Positions 51,584 to 60,095 of a DNA stretch of 64,000 nt are shown piece after piece. Both the position numbers and the translations under genes were made by a program. The notes under the pieces were generated by a model. The model made no database searches, was not told the origin of the DNA, and saw only the letters and a list, made by a program, of their open reading frames with translations. How positions within the stretch are numbered: position 1 is the first letter of the stretch; every line of letters starts with the position of its first letter. The DNA comes from Trinickia violacea (lineage in GTDB: Bacteria; Pseudomonadota; Gammaproteobacteria; Burkholderiales; Burkholderiaceae), in the NCBI RefSeq assembly GCF_005280735.1, contig NZ_CP040077.1, positions 4,092,001-4,156,000 of the forward strand, written 5' to 3'.

Positions 51584-52918
51584 TCAGACAGCCGGGGCCG
51601 CCGGCGCACCGTGTACGCCTTCGGTCGCGCCGCCTTCGTCGACGCCCGCAATGAAGCGCACGTCCGGCTCCTGGTTCAGCACACGATGGGCACGCACGCG
51701 GTCGATATCTTTCTCCCACACGGCGACGACCACGGTCGCGACGCAGTTGCCGATCAGATTGGTGAGCGCACGGGCAATCCCGACGAACCAGTCAACCGGC
51801 AGGATCAGCACGAGTCCGAGCACCGGGATCGCCGGAATCGCAGACAGCGTCGCGGCCAGAATCACGATCGCCGAACCGGGGATGCCGTGCGCGCCCTTCG
51901 ACGTCACGAGCGAGACGAGCACCACGACGATCAGGTCATGCATCGACAGCGGCGTATTGGTGGCTTGCGCGATGAAGATGACGGCGAGCGTGAGGTAGAT
52001 CGAGAAGCCATCGAGGTTGAACGAGTAGCCGGTCGGAATCACGAGGCCCACCGTCGAATCCTTGACGCCCATCCATTCGAGCTTGCGCATGACCTGGGGC
52101 AGCACGGCATCCGACGAAGCGGTGCCGAGCACGATCGACAGCTCCTCGCGCAGGTAGCGGATCATCTTGAAGATGTTGAAGCCCGCGAGCTTCATCACGA
52201 TACCGAGCACGACGAACACGAACACGAAGCAGCTCGCGTAGAAGACGAGCACCAGCACGCCGAGCTGCTTGAGCGAGCCGACGCCATAGGCGCCCGTCGT
52301 GAACGCGATCGCGCCCAGCACGCCGAGCGGCGCGAGCTTGATGATGAAACCCATGACGCGGAAGAACACGTGCGAGAGCTCCTCGATCAGCGTGTTGACC
52401 TTCTGCGCCTTCTCGCCGAGCAGCGACAGCGCCGAGCCGAACAGCACCGAGAACACGAGCACTTGCAGGATGTCGCCCTTCGCGAACGCGTCGATGGCCG
52501 TGTCGGGGATGATCTTCAGCAGAAAGCCGGCCACGTCCTTGAGGCTCTTCGCGTGCTCGGTGTAGGTCGTGAGCGCGGAGGCGTCGAGCGAGTGCAGGTC
52601 GATGTTCATGCCCACGCCCGGCTTCAGGAAGTAGGCGAGCGCCGCGCCGATCACGAGCGCGATCGAGGTCATGAACTCGAAGTAGATCACCGCCTTCGTG
52701 CCGACCCGGCCGACCTTCTTCAGATTGCCTGCGCTAGCCATGCCGCTTACGACGACACAGAACACGATCGGCCCGATCACCATCTTGATCAGCTTGAGAA
52801 AGCCGTCGCCGAGGGGCCGTAGCGATTGGGCGAAGTGCGGGAAAAACGCGCCGATCACGATGCCCGCGACCAGCGCGATCATCACCCGGCCAAACAACGA
52901 ATTGAAGAACTTCGACAC
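51584..52918 (-). CDS. dctA: Dicarboxylate/cation symporter, DctA family
   Basis: 444-residue inner-membrane carrier of the glutamate/C4-dicarboxylate family. MIGPIVFCVVVSGMAS, the serine-rich FNIFKMIRYLREELSIVLGTASSDAVLPQ (about 225-252), the substrate-site region VIPTGYSFNLDGFSIYLTLAVIFIAQATN and ASKGAHGIPGSAIVILAATL equivalent are all present. The C-terminus is an unconserved tail. First gene of a likely dctA-alc-allA unit, which suggests a ureide-related or C4 product substrate; that is inference. Three GntR-type operators lie upstream. Confidence 0.92.
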   Translation of the reverse strand: MSKFFNSLFGRVMIALVAGIVIGAFFPHFAQSLRPLGDGFLKLIKMVIGPIVFCVVVSGMASAGNLKKVGRVGTKAVIYFEFMTSIALVIGAALAYFLKPGVGMNIDLHSLDASALTTYTEHAKSLKDVAGFLLKIIPDTAIDAFAKGDILQVLVFSVLFGSALSLLGEKAQKVNTLIEELSHVFFRVMGFIIKLAPLGVLGAIAFTTGAYGVGSLKQLGVLVLVFYASCFVFVFVVLGIVMKLAGFNIFKMIRYLREELSIVLGTASSDAVLPQVMRKLEWMGVKDSTVGLVIPTGYSFNLDGFSIYLTLAVIFIAQATNTPLSMHDLIVVVLVSLVTSKGAHGIPGSAIVILAATLSAIPAIPVLGLVLILPVDWFVGIARALTNLIGNCVATVVVAVWEKDIDRVRAHRVLNQEPDVRFIAGVDEGGATEGVHGAPAAPAV

Positions 52919-52964
52919 GGCTTTCTCCAGATGAGAAGAGAAGGGATCAGTTTAACTGTTCATA

Positions 52965-52977
52965 CTGGTCGGACCAG
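52965..52977. promoter_or_regulatory. GntR/FadR-type operator 1 (perfect palindrome)
   Basis: CTGGTCGGACCAG, a perfect 13-base palindrome 47 bases upstream of dctA. Confidence 0.72.
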
Positions 52978-53077
52978 AGCAGTTATGCTGAATAGTAGGA
53001 AGCCGATATAGTCGCGTCAAGCCGCGCCCCAACAGTGTTTACCCGTGCCGAATCAGGCATTTCCGTTGCAGTCCAGG

Positions 53078-53090
53078 CCGGTTAGACCAG
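53078..53090. promoter_or_regulatory. GntR/FadR-type operator 2 (two mismatches)
   Basis: CCGGTTAGACCAG; right half-site identical to operator 1. Confidence 0.5.
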
Positions 53091-53125
53091 TTCGATTTGC
53101 ATGCAGCCAGCGGAGGACTACAATG

Positions 53126-53138
53126 GTGGTCAGACCAG
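53126..53138. promoter_or_regulatory. GntR/FadR-type operator 3 (one mismatch)
   Basis: GTGGTCAGACCAG, ending 17 bases before the regulator's start codon, well placed for autorepression. Confidence 0.65.
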
Positions 53139-53155
53139 TTGGAGTGCTTAGCAAG

Positions 53156-53899
53156 ATGAAGAACGTCACGCATACCGTCACCGACGCCGCCACCTCGACG
53201 ATCCGCGAACGCATCGAATCCGGGCTCTATCCGGTTGGCAGCCTGTTGCCGGCGCAGCGGCAATTGTCGGAGGAACTGGAGATCAGCCGCGCGTCGCTGC
53301 GAGAAGCGCTGTCGACGCTCGAGGCGCTCGGCATGCTGACGATCCGCGCGGGCAAGGGTGTCTACGTGGAAAGCGCGACGGCGATGAACGGGCACGCCTG
53401 GCGCTTCGCCGATCAATCGTCGCTGCCGGACACGTATCAGATGCGCTACGCGCTCGAAGGCTTCGCAGCGCGCATGGCCGCCCTCGCGATCAGCGATGCC
53501 GACCTCGCCTGGTTCGACGACAACATGGATGCGCTGCACGCCGCGCTCACCCATGGCGACCTCGACGAAGCCTCGCAGCTCGACTTCGAGTTCCATATGC
53601 GCATCATCGGGATCGCGGGCAATTCGGCGATCGATACGGTCTTGCGCGGCAGCGCCGAAATCATGAAGGAGAGCCAGCGCCTGCCGTTCTATCAGCGCGA
53701 GTTGCTGCTGTCGACGTATCACGAGCACCGCGCCATTCTCGATGCGCTGAGAGCACGCGACAGCGAGGGCGCGGGGCGCGCGATCGAAGCGCACATCGCG
53801 GCAGCGGCTCAGCGCGCCGGGGTGCATTTTCCGACGCCGCCGCGATCGGCCGAGACGAACGAGGCGCCGCTGCCGGTTTCCGCCTCGGCTTCGCGCTGA
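53156..53899 (+). CDS. FadR/GntR-family transcriptional regulator
   Basis: 247 residues from ATG 53156 (MKNVTHTVTDAATSTIRERIESG). Winged helix-turn-helix at residues 13-75 (LLPAQRQLSEELEISRASLREALSTLEALG) and an all-helical FCD effector domain after residue 95, with metal-site candidates in DFEFHMRIIGIAGN and HEHRAIL. The open frame from 53045 would run across two of the operators, so the later start is preferred. Divergent from dctA-alc-allA, which it probably controls; the inducer is not known. Confidence 0.9.
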   Translation: MKNVTHTVTDAATSTIRERIESGLYPVGSLLPAQRQLSEELEISRASLREALSTLEALGMLTIRAGKGVYVESATAMNGHAWRFADQSSLPDTYQMRYALEGFAARMAALAISDADLAWFDDNMDALHAALTHGDLDEASQLDFEFHMRIIGIAGNSAIDTVLRGSAEIMKESQRLPFYQRELLLSTYHEHRAILDALRARDSEGAGRAIEAHIAAAAQRAGVHFPTPPRSAETNEAPLPVSASASR

Positions 53900-53929
53900 T
53901 CGAAGCGATGCGAAGAACGCCGCGCGCAT

Positions 53930-53960
53930 AAAAAAAACCGCTCCGAGGAGCGGTTTTTTT
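53930..53960. terminator. Bidirectional intrinsic terminator between the GntR gene and gapA
   Basis: AAAAAAACCGCTCC and GGAGCGGTTTTTTT arms, symmetric runs of seven or more A and T. Confidence 0.93.
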
Positions 53961-54020
53961 GCGCCGGCGCAGCGGCGTTACATGCCGTGCGCCGACGCTA
54001 AAACGACAACTGAATGCCGC

Positions 54021-55031
54021 TTACTGCGCGTTCGCGAGCGCGACAGCCGTATCGAGCATGCGGTTCGAGAAGCCCCACTCGTTGTCGTACCAGCTCGACA
54101 CCTTCACGAGACGGCCCGATACCTTGGTCAGCGTCGCGTCGAACGTCGACGAAGCCGGGTTGTGATTGAAGTCGATCGACACCAGCGGCGCCGAGTTGTA
54201 GCCGAGAATGCCCTTCAGCGCGCCTTCCGACGCTTCCTTCATGATCGCGTTGACTTCATCGACCGTCGTGTCGCGCTTGGCGATGAACGACAGGTCGACG
54301 ATCGACACGTTGATCGTCGGGACGCGGATCGCGTAGCCGTCGAGCTTGCCGTTCAGCTCCGGCAGCACGAGGCCGACCGCCGATGCGGCACCGGTCTTCG
54401 TCGGGATCTGGCTGTGCGTGGCCGAGCGCGCGCGGCGCAGGTCTTCATGGTACACGTCGGTCAACACTTGATCGTTCGTGTAGGCATGGATCGTCGTCAT
54501 CAGGCCGGTTTCGAGGCCGATCTTGTCGTTCAGCGGCTTGACGAGCGGAGCCAGGCAGTTCGTCGTGCACGATGCGTTCGAGATCACCGTGTGCTCTTTC
54601 TTGAGCGTCTGGTGGTTCACGCCATAGACGATCGTCGCGTCGACATCCTTGCCGCCCGGCGCCGAGATGATGACCTTCTTCGCGCCGCCCTTGATGTGCG
54701 CGCTCGCCTTTTCCTTCGTCGTGAAGAAGCCCGTGCACTCCATCACCACGTCGACGCCCAGGTCGCCCCACGGCAGCTCGGCCGGGTTGCGGTTCGCGAG
54801 CACGCGGATCTTGTCGCCGTTCACGACGAGGTAGTCGCCGTCGACCGCCACTTCGCCCGGGAACTTGCCGTGCGCGGTGTCGTATTGCGTCAAGTGGGCG
54901 TTGGTCTTCGCATCGCCGAGATCGTTGATCGCCACGAACTCGATATCGTGCTTCTTGCCGTTTTCATAGAAGGCGCGCAGCGTGTTGCGGCCGATCCGGC
55001 CGTAGCCGTTGATTGCAACGCGAATCGTCAT
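54021..55031 (-). CDS. gapA: Glyceraldehyde-3-phosphate dehydrogenase, type I
   Basis: 336 residues. N-terminal NAD site MTIRVAINGYGRIGRNTLRAF; the catalytic cysteine is in SNASCTTNCLAPL (Cys near residue 155) with its partner His in the HAYTNDQ segment near 182. HEDLRRARSATHSQIPTKTGAA and WYDNEWGFSNRM match the bacterial type I enzyme. Downstream of tkt on the same strand, 105 bases apart, linking glycolysis and the pentose pathway. Confidence 0.98.
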   Translation of the reverse strand: MTIRVAINGYGRIGRNTLRAFYENGKKHDIEFVAINDLGDAKTNAHLTQYDTAHGKFPGEVAVDGDYLVVNGDKIRVLANRNPAELPWGDLGVDVVMECTGFFTTKEKASAHIKGGAKKVIISAPGGKDVDATIVYGVNHQTLKKEHTVISNASCTTNCLAPLVKPLNDKIGLETGLMTTIHAYTNDQVLTDVYHEDLRRARSATHSQIPTKTGAASAVGLVLPELNGKLDGYAIRVPTINVSIVDLSFIAKRDTTVDEVNAIMKEASEGALKGILGYNSAPLVSIDFNHNPASSTFDATLTKVSGRLVKVSSWYDNEWGFSNRMLDTAVALANAQ

Positions 55032-55136
55032 GTTTATCTCCTGATACCTGATGGCTGAAAAAAAACTTGTCGCTTGCCTGCTGGGCGTTTGCCGGCGCGT
55101 GGGGGAACGCGCGCGGCGAACGCCATTCGTTCTTGG

Positions 55137-57167
55137 TTAGGCGAGCGTGGCCTTCGCCGTCGCAACCACGTGCTCGACGGTAAAGCCGAAATGCTTGAAC
55201 AGCACGCCAGCCGGGGCCGATTCGCCGAACGTGTCGATGCCGACCACGCCGCCTTCCAGACCCACGTACTTGCGCCAGTAATCGGTGACGCCCGCTTCGA
55301 TCGCGACACGGCGCACGCCCGTGGGCAGCACGCGCTCGCGGTACTCGGCGTCTTGCTTGTCGAAGACGTTGGCGCACGGCATCGACACGACACGCGCCGC
55401 AATGCCTTCGCGCGCGAGCGGCTCGATCGCGTTCAACGCGAGTTCGACTTCGGAGCCCGTGGCGATCAGGATGATCTTGCGGGCCGGCACGTCGTCGTTC
55501 CAATCGCGCAGCACGTAGCCGCCCTTCGCGATGTTGGCGATCTGCGCGTCGGTGCGCGGCGCGAACGCGAGGTTCTGACGGCTGAAGATCAGGGTCGACG
55601 GACCGTGATGCTCGACCGCCTGGGTCCAGGCCACCGCCGTTTCGACGGTATCAGACGGACGCCACGTTTGCAGGTTCGGAATCAGACGCAGGCTCGCGAC
55701 ATGCTCGATCGACTGGTGCGTCGGGCCGTCTTCGCCGAGGCCGATCGAATCGTGCGTGTACACGAAGATCGACGGCGATTTCATCAGCGCGGCGACGCGC
55801 AGCGCGTTGCGGCTGTAGTCGGAGAACGTCAGGAACGTGCCGCCGAACACCTTGTAGCCGCCGTGCAGCGCGATGCCGTTGATCGCGGCGCTCATGCCGA
55901 ATTCGCGCACGCCGTAGTTGATGTGGTTGCCCCACTGGATGCCGGTCTCGCCGTTCTTCGGCGCGCGCACCGGTTTCGAAGCCTTCCAGTTGGTGAGGTT
56001 CGAGCCGGTCAGGTCGGCCGAGCCGCCGAGCAGCTCGGGCAGCACCGCGGCCAAGCCTTCGATCGCCTGCTGCGACGCCTTGCGCGTGGCGACGGTCTCG
56101 CCGCGCTCGTTCGCGCCGGCGATGATCGCTTGTGCCTTCGCAGCCCAGTCGGCCGGCAGCTGCTTCGAGACGCGGCGCTCGAAATCGGCTGCCTCCGCCG
56201 GGTACTTCGCGCGATATTGCGCAAACGCCGTGTTCCACTCGCCTTCGAACTTTGCGCCGGCTTCCTTCGCGTCCCATGCTGCGTACACTTCTTGCGGGAT
56301 CACGAACGGCTCCCACTTCCAGCCGAGCGCCTCGCGCGCCGCGGCGATTTCCGCCGCGCCGAGCGCCGCGCCGTGCACGTCATGCGTGCCGGCCTTGTTC
56401 GGCGAGCCCTTGCCGATCACCGTCTTGCAGCAGATCAGCGTCGGCTTGTCCGAGACCTTCGCGCGAGCGATAGCCGCATCGACTGCATCGACGTCATGGC
56501 CGTCGATATCCCGAATCACGTTCCAGCCGTACGCTTCGAAGCGCTTCGGGGTGTCGTCGTGGAACCAGTGGACGACGTCGCCGTCGATCGAGATGCCGTT
56601 GTCGTCGTAGAGCGCGATCAGCTTGTTCAGCTTCAGCGTGCCCGCAAACGAGCAGGCCTCGTGCGAGATGCCTTCCATCAGGCAGCCGTCGCCGAGGAAC
56701 ACGTAGGTGTGGTGATCGACGATCTTCGCATCGGCCTTGTTGAACTCGGCGGCGAGCAGCGCTTCGGCCAGCGCCATGCCGACCGCGTTCGCGAGACCCT
56801 GGCCGAGCGGGCCGGTGGTCGTCTCGACGCCCGGCGTGATGCCGTATTCCGGATGGCCCGGGGTCTTCGAGTGGAGCTGGCGGAAGTTCTTCAGCTCGAC
56901 GAGGGGCAGATCGTAGCCGGTCAGATGCAGCAGCGAGTACAGCAGCATCGAGCCGTGGCCGTTCGACAGCACGAAGCGGTCGCGGTCGGCCCAGTGCGGA
57001 TTGGCCGGGTTGTGGCGCAGATGGCGCGACCACAGCGCAACCCCGATTTCGGCCATGCCCATCGGCATGCCGGGGTGGCCGGAGTTCGCTTGTTGAACGG
57101 CATCCATTGCGAGCGCGCGGATCGCGTTGGCCATCAGGGAGGTCGGGGCGGGAGACGAGGTCGTCAT
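55137..57167 (-). CDS. tkt: Transketolase
   Basis: Thiamine-diphosphate enzyme moving two-carbon units in the pentose phosphate pathway. 676 residues from ATG 57167 (MTTSSPAPTSLMANAIRALAMDAVQQANSGHPGMP is the conserved N-terminus region). The ThDP motif GDGCLMEGISHEACSFAGTL...YDDNGISIDG is near residues 156-190; pyrimidine-domain EFGMSAAINGIALHGG near 405 carries the catalytic Glu; HDSIGLGEDGPTHQ near 467 is intact. The frame is open to 57281 but homology begins at 57167. Confidence 0.98.
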   Translation of the reverse strand: MTTSSPAPTSLMANAIRALAMDAVQQANSGHPGMPMGMAEIGVALWSRHLRHNPANPHWADRDRFVLSNGHGSMLLYSLLHLTGYDLPLVELKNFRQLHSKTPGHPEYGITPGVETTTGPLGQGLANAVGMALAEALLAAEFNKADAKIVDHHTYVFLGDGCLMEGISHEACSFAGTLKLNKLIALYDDNGISIDGDVVHWFHDDTPKRFEAYGWNVIRDIDGHDVDAVDAAIARAKVSDKPTLICCKTVIGKGSPNKAGTHDVHGAALGAAEIAAAREALGWKWEPFVIPQEVYAAWDAKEAGAKFEGEWNTAFAQYRAKYPAEAADFERRVSKQLPADWAAKAQAIIAGANERGETVATRKASQQAIEGLAAVLPELLGGSADLTGSNLTNWKASKPVRAPKNGETGIQWGNHINYGVREFGMSAAINGIALHGGYKVFGGTFLTFSDYSRNALRVAALMKSPSIFVYTHDSIGLGEDGPTHQSIEHVASLRLIPNLQTWRPSDTVETAVAWTQAVEHHGPSTLIFSRQNLAFAPRTDAQIANIAKGGYVLRDWNDDVPARKIILIATGSEVELALNAIEPLAREGIAARVVSMPCANVFDKQDAEYRERVLPTGVRRVAIEAGVTDYWRKYVGLEGGVVGIDTFGESAPAGVLFKHFGFTVEHVVATAKATLA

Positions 57168-57602
57168 GTCGAGTCCGGAAAACGAGTCCAAAAAGCGGGG
57201 GGGCGGCGGACCGGATGCTCGTTTTTCAGCGGCTTCTGCAAATTCGGGCGCGCTTTCGGCGAGCGAATGGCGGCGGAACATGCCCTAAGCGGCAGAGCAA
57301 ACGGACAAGGCTGCAAAGCCTGACATTCTAACAGATGGCGACGCGTATCCCCCGCCGCGCGACGGCGCCGGGAGCCTTACGCCAAGGCGCGGCTCGTACC
57401 GCCGTTCGGCCTTTTATAATCGGGCGATCGGGACCGATTTTTCAGCGCCGCCGGCTCATCACTACCGGCACGGCGCACATTGCCGCTTATGTGCCGGTTA
57501 TGCGAATCGAACGCTTCGCGCCGGCTCCAATCCAACCTCACCCATTGCATGAGGCCAGAGTCAGTGCTGAAGCACCCACTCTGGCCGACACAGGAGAAAC
57601 GC
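57168..57602. other. Intergenic region between tkt and the VOC gene
   Basis: 435 bases with no gene. Two promoter-like hexamers stand out: TAGAAT on the minus strand at 57325-57330, about 158 bases from the tkt start, and TATAAT on the plus strand at 57415-57420, about 182 bases from the VOC start. Neither has a good -35. No hairpin or repeat of note. Confidence 0.45.
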
Positions 57603-58019
57603 ATGACCGCCCCGCGACCAGCCAACGTTTCATGGTTGACGCCCTACCTGACGGTGAACAATGCGCGCACTTCCATCTCGTTCTTCGAAGCGGCGTTCGG
57701 CTTCGAGCTGCGCGACAGTGTGCAGGACGACGGCGTCATCATGCACGTCGAGATGACCTACCAAGGCCAGTTGATCGTGATGTTCGCGCCCGAAGGCGCG
57801 TTCGGCTCGACGGCGAAGACGCCGAGAAATTCCGGCGCGATCGCGCCGCAGTCGTTCTATCTGTACGTCCACGACGTCGACGAAGTGCACGCGCGCGCGC
57901 TTGCCGCGGGCGCAAAGTCGCTCTCTGAGCCGCAAGACCAGTTCTGGGGCGACCGCTTCGCTCAGGTCGAGGATCTCGACGGCTACCGTTGGGCACTCGC
58001 CCGTCACCTGTCGACCTGA
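57603..58019 (+). CDS. VOC family (glyoxalase/bleomycin-resistance fold) protein
   Basis: 138 residues. Two beta-alpha-beta-beta-beta modules: LTPYLTVNNARTSISFFEAAFGFELRDSV (about 12-40) and a second from about residue 84 (SFYLYVHDVDEVHARALAAGAK), ending in DPDG-like VEDLDGYRWALA. The glyoxalase fold is clear, but the substrate is unknown. CAGGAG lies 6 bases before ATG 57603. rsmE follows after 17 bases. Confidence 0.87.
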   Translation: MTAPRPANVSWLTPYLTVNNARTSISFFEAAFGFELRDSVQDDGVIMHVEMTYQGQLIVMFAPEGAFGSTAKTPRNSGAIAPQSFYLYVHDVDEVHARALAAGAKSLSEPQDQFWGDRFAQVEDLDGYRWALARHLST

Positions 58020-58036
58020 GCCTCTAACCTATCGTC

Positions 58037-58777
58037 ATGCCCCGTTTCTTTATCGATTCGATCTATGCGCCCGGCGACGTCGTGACGCTGCCCGACGAAG
58101 TCGCGCGCCACGTGCAGGTATTGCGCTTGCAAGTCGGCGACGCGCTCGTCGTCTTCAACGGCCGCGGCGGCCAGAACGCCGCGCGGCTCGTCGAGATCGG
58201 CAAGCGGCAGGCGCTCGTCGAAATCGGCGAGTTTGCCGAAGTCGAGACCGAGCCGCCCTATCGCATCACGCTCGCGCAAGGCATCGCCGGCGGCGACAAG
58301 ATGGACTGGCTGATCGAAAAAGCCGTGGAACTGGGCGCATCCGGGTTCGTGCCGCTGGCCGCGGCGCGCAGTGTCGTGCGTCTCACCGGCGATCGCGCGG
58401 AACGCCGCCACGCGCATTGGCAAGGCATCGTACGCGCGTCGTGCGAGCAATGCGGCCGGAATCGGTTGCCCGAAGTCGCGGCGCCCATCGAGCTCGAAGC
58501 GTGGCTCGCGAGCCTGCCCGAGCGGCCCGGCCATGGCGACTTGCGCCTGATGCTGTCGCCGCGCGCGAGCGTCCCGTTTGCCGAGCTGCCCGCCGAGGCG
58601 CCATCGGGCAGCGTGACGTTGTTGATCGGACCAGAAGGGGGCCTCACGCCCGCGGAAGAAGACGCGGCGTCCGCACAGGGCTTTCTGCCATTGGGACTCG
58701 GCCCGCGCGTGCTGCGCACGGAAACGGCGGGCATTGCCGTTCTGGCGGCGCTGGCGGCGCGCTGGGGCGGCTGGTAA
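58037..58777 (+). CDS. rsmE: 16S rRNA (uracil(1498)-N(3))-methyltransferase
   Basis: SPOUT methyltransferase acting on U1498 of 16S rRNA. 246 residues. N-terminal PUA-like part (MPRFFIDSIYAPGDVVTLPDEVARHVQVLR); the knotted SAM site is GSVTLLIGPEGGLTPAEEDAA (about 193-213) followed by LGPRVLRTETAGIAVLAAL. KMDWLIEKAVELG near residue 92 is another family block. Probably cotranscribed with the VOC gene. Confidence 0.96.
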   Translation: MPRFFIDSIYAPGDVVTLPDEVARHVQVLRLQVGDALVVFNGRGGQNAARLVEIGKRQALVEIGEFAEVETEPPYRITLAQGIAGGDKMDWLIEKAVELGASGFVPLAAARSVVRLTGDRAERRHAHWQGIVRASCEQCGRNRLPEVAAPIELEAWLASLPERPGHGDLRLMLSPRASVPFAELPAEAPSGSVTLLIGPEGGLTPAEEDAASAQGFLPLGLGPRVLRTETAGIAVLAALAARWGGW

Positions 58778-58815
58778 CAACCAGAACGGTCCCTCCAAAA
58801 GGGCTGCACGAATAC

Positions 58816-58844
58816 AAAAGGCCCGCGCATCCGGCGGGCCTTTC
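58816..58844. terminator. Intrinsic terminator between rsmE and the barstar gene
   Basis: AAAGGCCCGC and GCGGGCCTTT arms around 7 bases; A-run and T-run on the two sides. Confidence 0.85.
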
Positions 58845-58895
58845 TGTCTCTTCGATTAGGACTGGGACGACGCGCGGCGGCCAGTCGAAAAACGA

Positions 58896-59456
58896 TCACG
58901 CAAACGAATAAAACACGCGGAATGCCACCTTGCGCTCAGCCCAGAATTCCGCCGCTTCACGGAACACATCGAGCAGCGTCTCGCGGCCTTCCTTGTCGAA
59001 CTTCTGCGCAATCGGCAACGCCTCGAGCACGATCACGAAGCCCGGCTGCGAACCGGCCTTTTGCACCAGATCGGTCAGGCAGTCGTACAGCGCGTCGTAG
59101 TTCTTGCCGAAGTGCTTCGGAAACAAAAACGATGTCGCAATCGTTTCCAGCACTTCCTGCTTCGTCTGCGCGTTACCGCAATGCGCATACAGAAAATGCT
59201 GCTGAAGCTGGAGCGCTTCGTCGTGCAAATCCTGCACGCGAAATGCGCGAATCGACTGCACGATATTCGACCGCACCGTCTTGAAAAGACTCATAGACTC
59301 CTCGTTCGATGAAAGCCCGGGGCTGGCTTCGTCTGGGGCAGTCTGGCCGTGCTCGGCCATGCGCATCTGCATGACGCGCTGAAAAAGATTGCCGTCGCCG
59401 GCCGCGAAAAGATCCGTCGCGACCGCGGGGTCGTGCGCGTAGATGTTGTCGCTCAT
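58896..59456 (-). CDS. Barstar-family ribonuclease inhibitor
   Basis: 186 residues from ATG 59456 (MSDNIYAHDPAVATDLF). The C-terminal 95 residues match barstar: TKQEVLETIATSFLFPKHFGKNYDALYDCLTD (about 98-129) keeps both acidic residues (D121, D125, spacing D-A-L-Y-D) that plug the barnase active site, then VLEALP and the helix LLDVFREAAEFW. The first 90 residues are not part of known barstar, but codon use looks coding. An internal ATG at 59294 has a far better ribosome site (GAGGAG, 5 bases away) and would give 132 residues. The RNase gene lies 16 bases upstream. Confidence 0.82.
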   Translation of the reverse strand: MSDNIYAHDPAVATDLFAAGDGNLFQRVMQMRMAEHGQTAPDEASPGLSSNEESMSLFKTVRSNIVQSIRAFRVQDLHDEALQLQQHFLYAHCGNAQTKQEVLETIATSFLFPKHFGKNYDALYDCLTDLVQKAGSQPGFVIVLEALPIAQKFDKEGRETLLDVFREAAEFWAERKVAFRVFYSFA

Positions 59457-59472
59457 GCCGTTCATCCCAATA

Positions 59473-59895
59473 TCATTCAACAATGCGTTTAAAACTGTTG
59501 TAGTGGTCGTCGGTATAGAAACAATTGTCGACCTGCTTCGGCGGGCCCCCGCAGACAATGCGGCGGGCACCGCGATTCTTCGCGCGCGGCGTAGGAACGG
59601 TGTATTCGTGATAATAGCCACGCGCTTGCCGTGGCAGCAGCCGCTCGAAGTTGCCGAATACGACGCCATCCTTCGGATACGGATAAGGCCCGCCGGCTGC
59701 AATCAAGTTCAACGTTTTGGCGGCCTCGGGCGGCAATTGCCGTACCGCGATCGTGCCTTCGATCTGCCCGGACTGCGAATAATCGCGTGCGAATGCGCTG
59801 GGGACGAAGCCCCCGGTGACAATGCCGATACTTCCAAGACTGCCGATCGCGAGGACGGCCGCGAGCGCGCCGTTGCGGAGCCACTTGCGTGCCAT
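59473..59895 (-). CDS. Secreted guanyl-specific ribonuclease (RNase Sa/barnase family)
   Basis: 140-residue precursor. Signal peptide MARKWLRNGALAAVLAIGSL... cleaved after about residue 36. The mature domain (about 65-140) strongly resembles Streptomyces RNase Sa: YYHEYTVPTP with catalytic Glu 97, RGARRIVCGG with Arg 111/112, and TDDHYNSF with catalytic His 131. Expected to cut single-stranded RNA after G, outside the cytoplasm. The barstar gene directly downstream would protect the cytoplasm. Two cysteines (C115, C125) could form a disulfide. Confidence 0.88.
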   Translation of the reverse strand: MARKWLRNGALAAVLAIGSLGSIGIVTGGFVPSAFARDYSQSGQIEGTIAVRQLPPEAAKTLNLIAAGGPYPYPKDGVVFGNFERLLPRQARGYYHEYTVPTPRAKNRGARRIVCGGPPKQVDNCFYTDDHYNSFKRIVE

Positions 59896-60061
59896 GAACC
59901 AGAGTTCCCGCTGATTGGATGAAGTTGACGACCACGAAAGTCGTAAGGTTATCGCTAATGACACCCGGAAGCAACGTTTGTCATTGAAATGAAAGGTTTT
60001 GCGGGCACAGCGACGCTCGCGGGTGCGACCGTTTAACGCACCCAGCCGAGTCACAAATCAA

Positions 60062-60092
60062 GCTATTTTTATCTCGCACAAGATAAAATAGC
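60062..60092. repeat. AT-rich inverted repeat with divergent -10-like sequences
   Basis: GCTATTTTTATCT (60062-60074) and AGATAAAATAGC (60081-60092) pair with one bulge around six bases. By symmetry both strands contain GATAAAA, and the plus strand has TAAAAT (60084-60089), a good -10. No T-run beyond the hairpin. Confidence 0.5.
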
Positions 60093-60095
60093 CAC

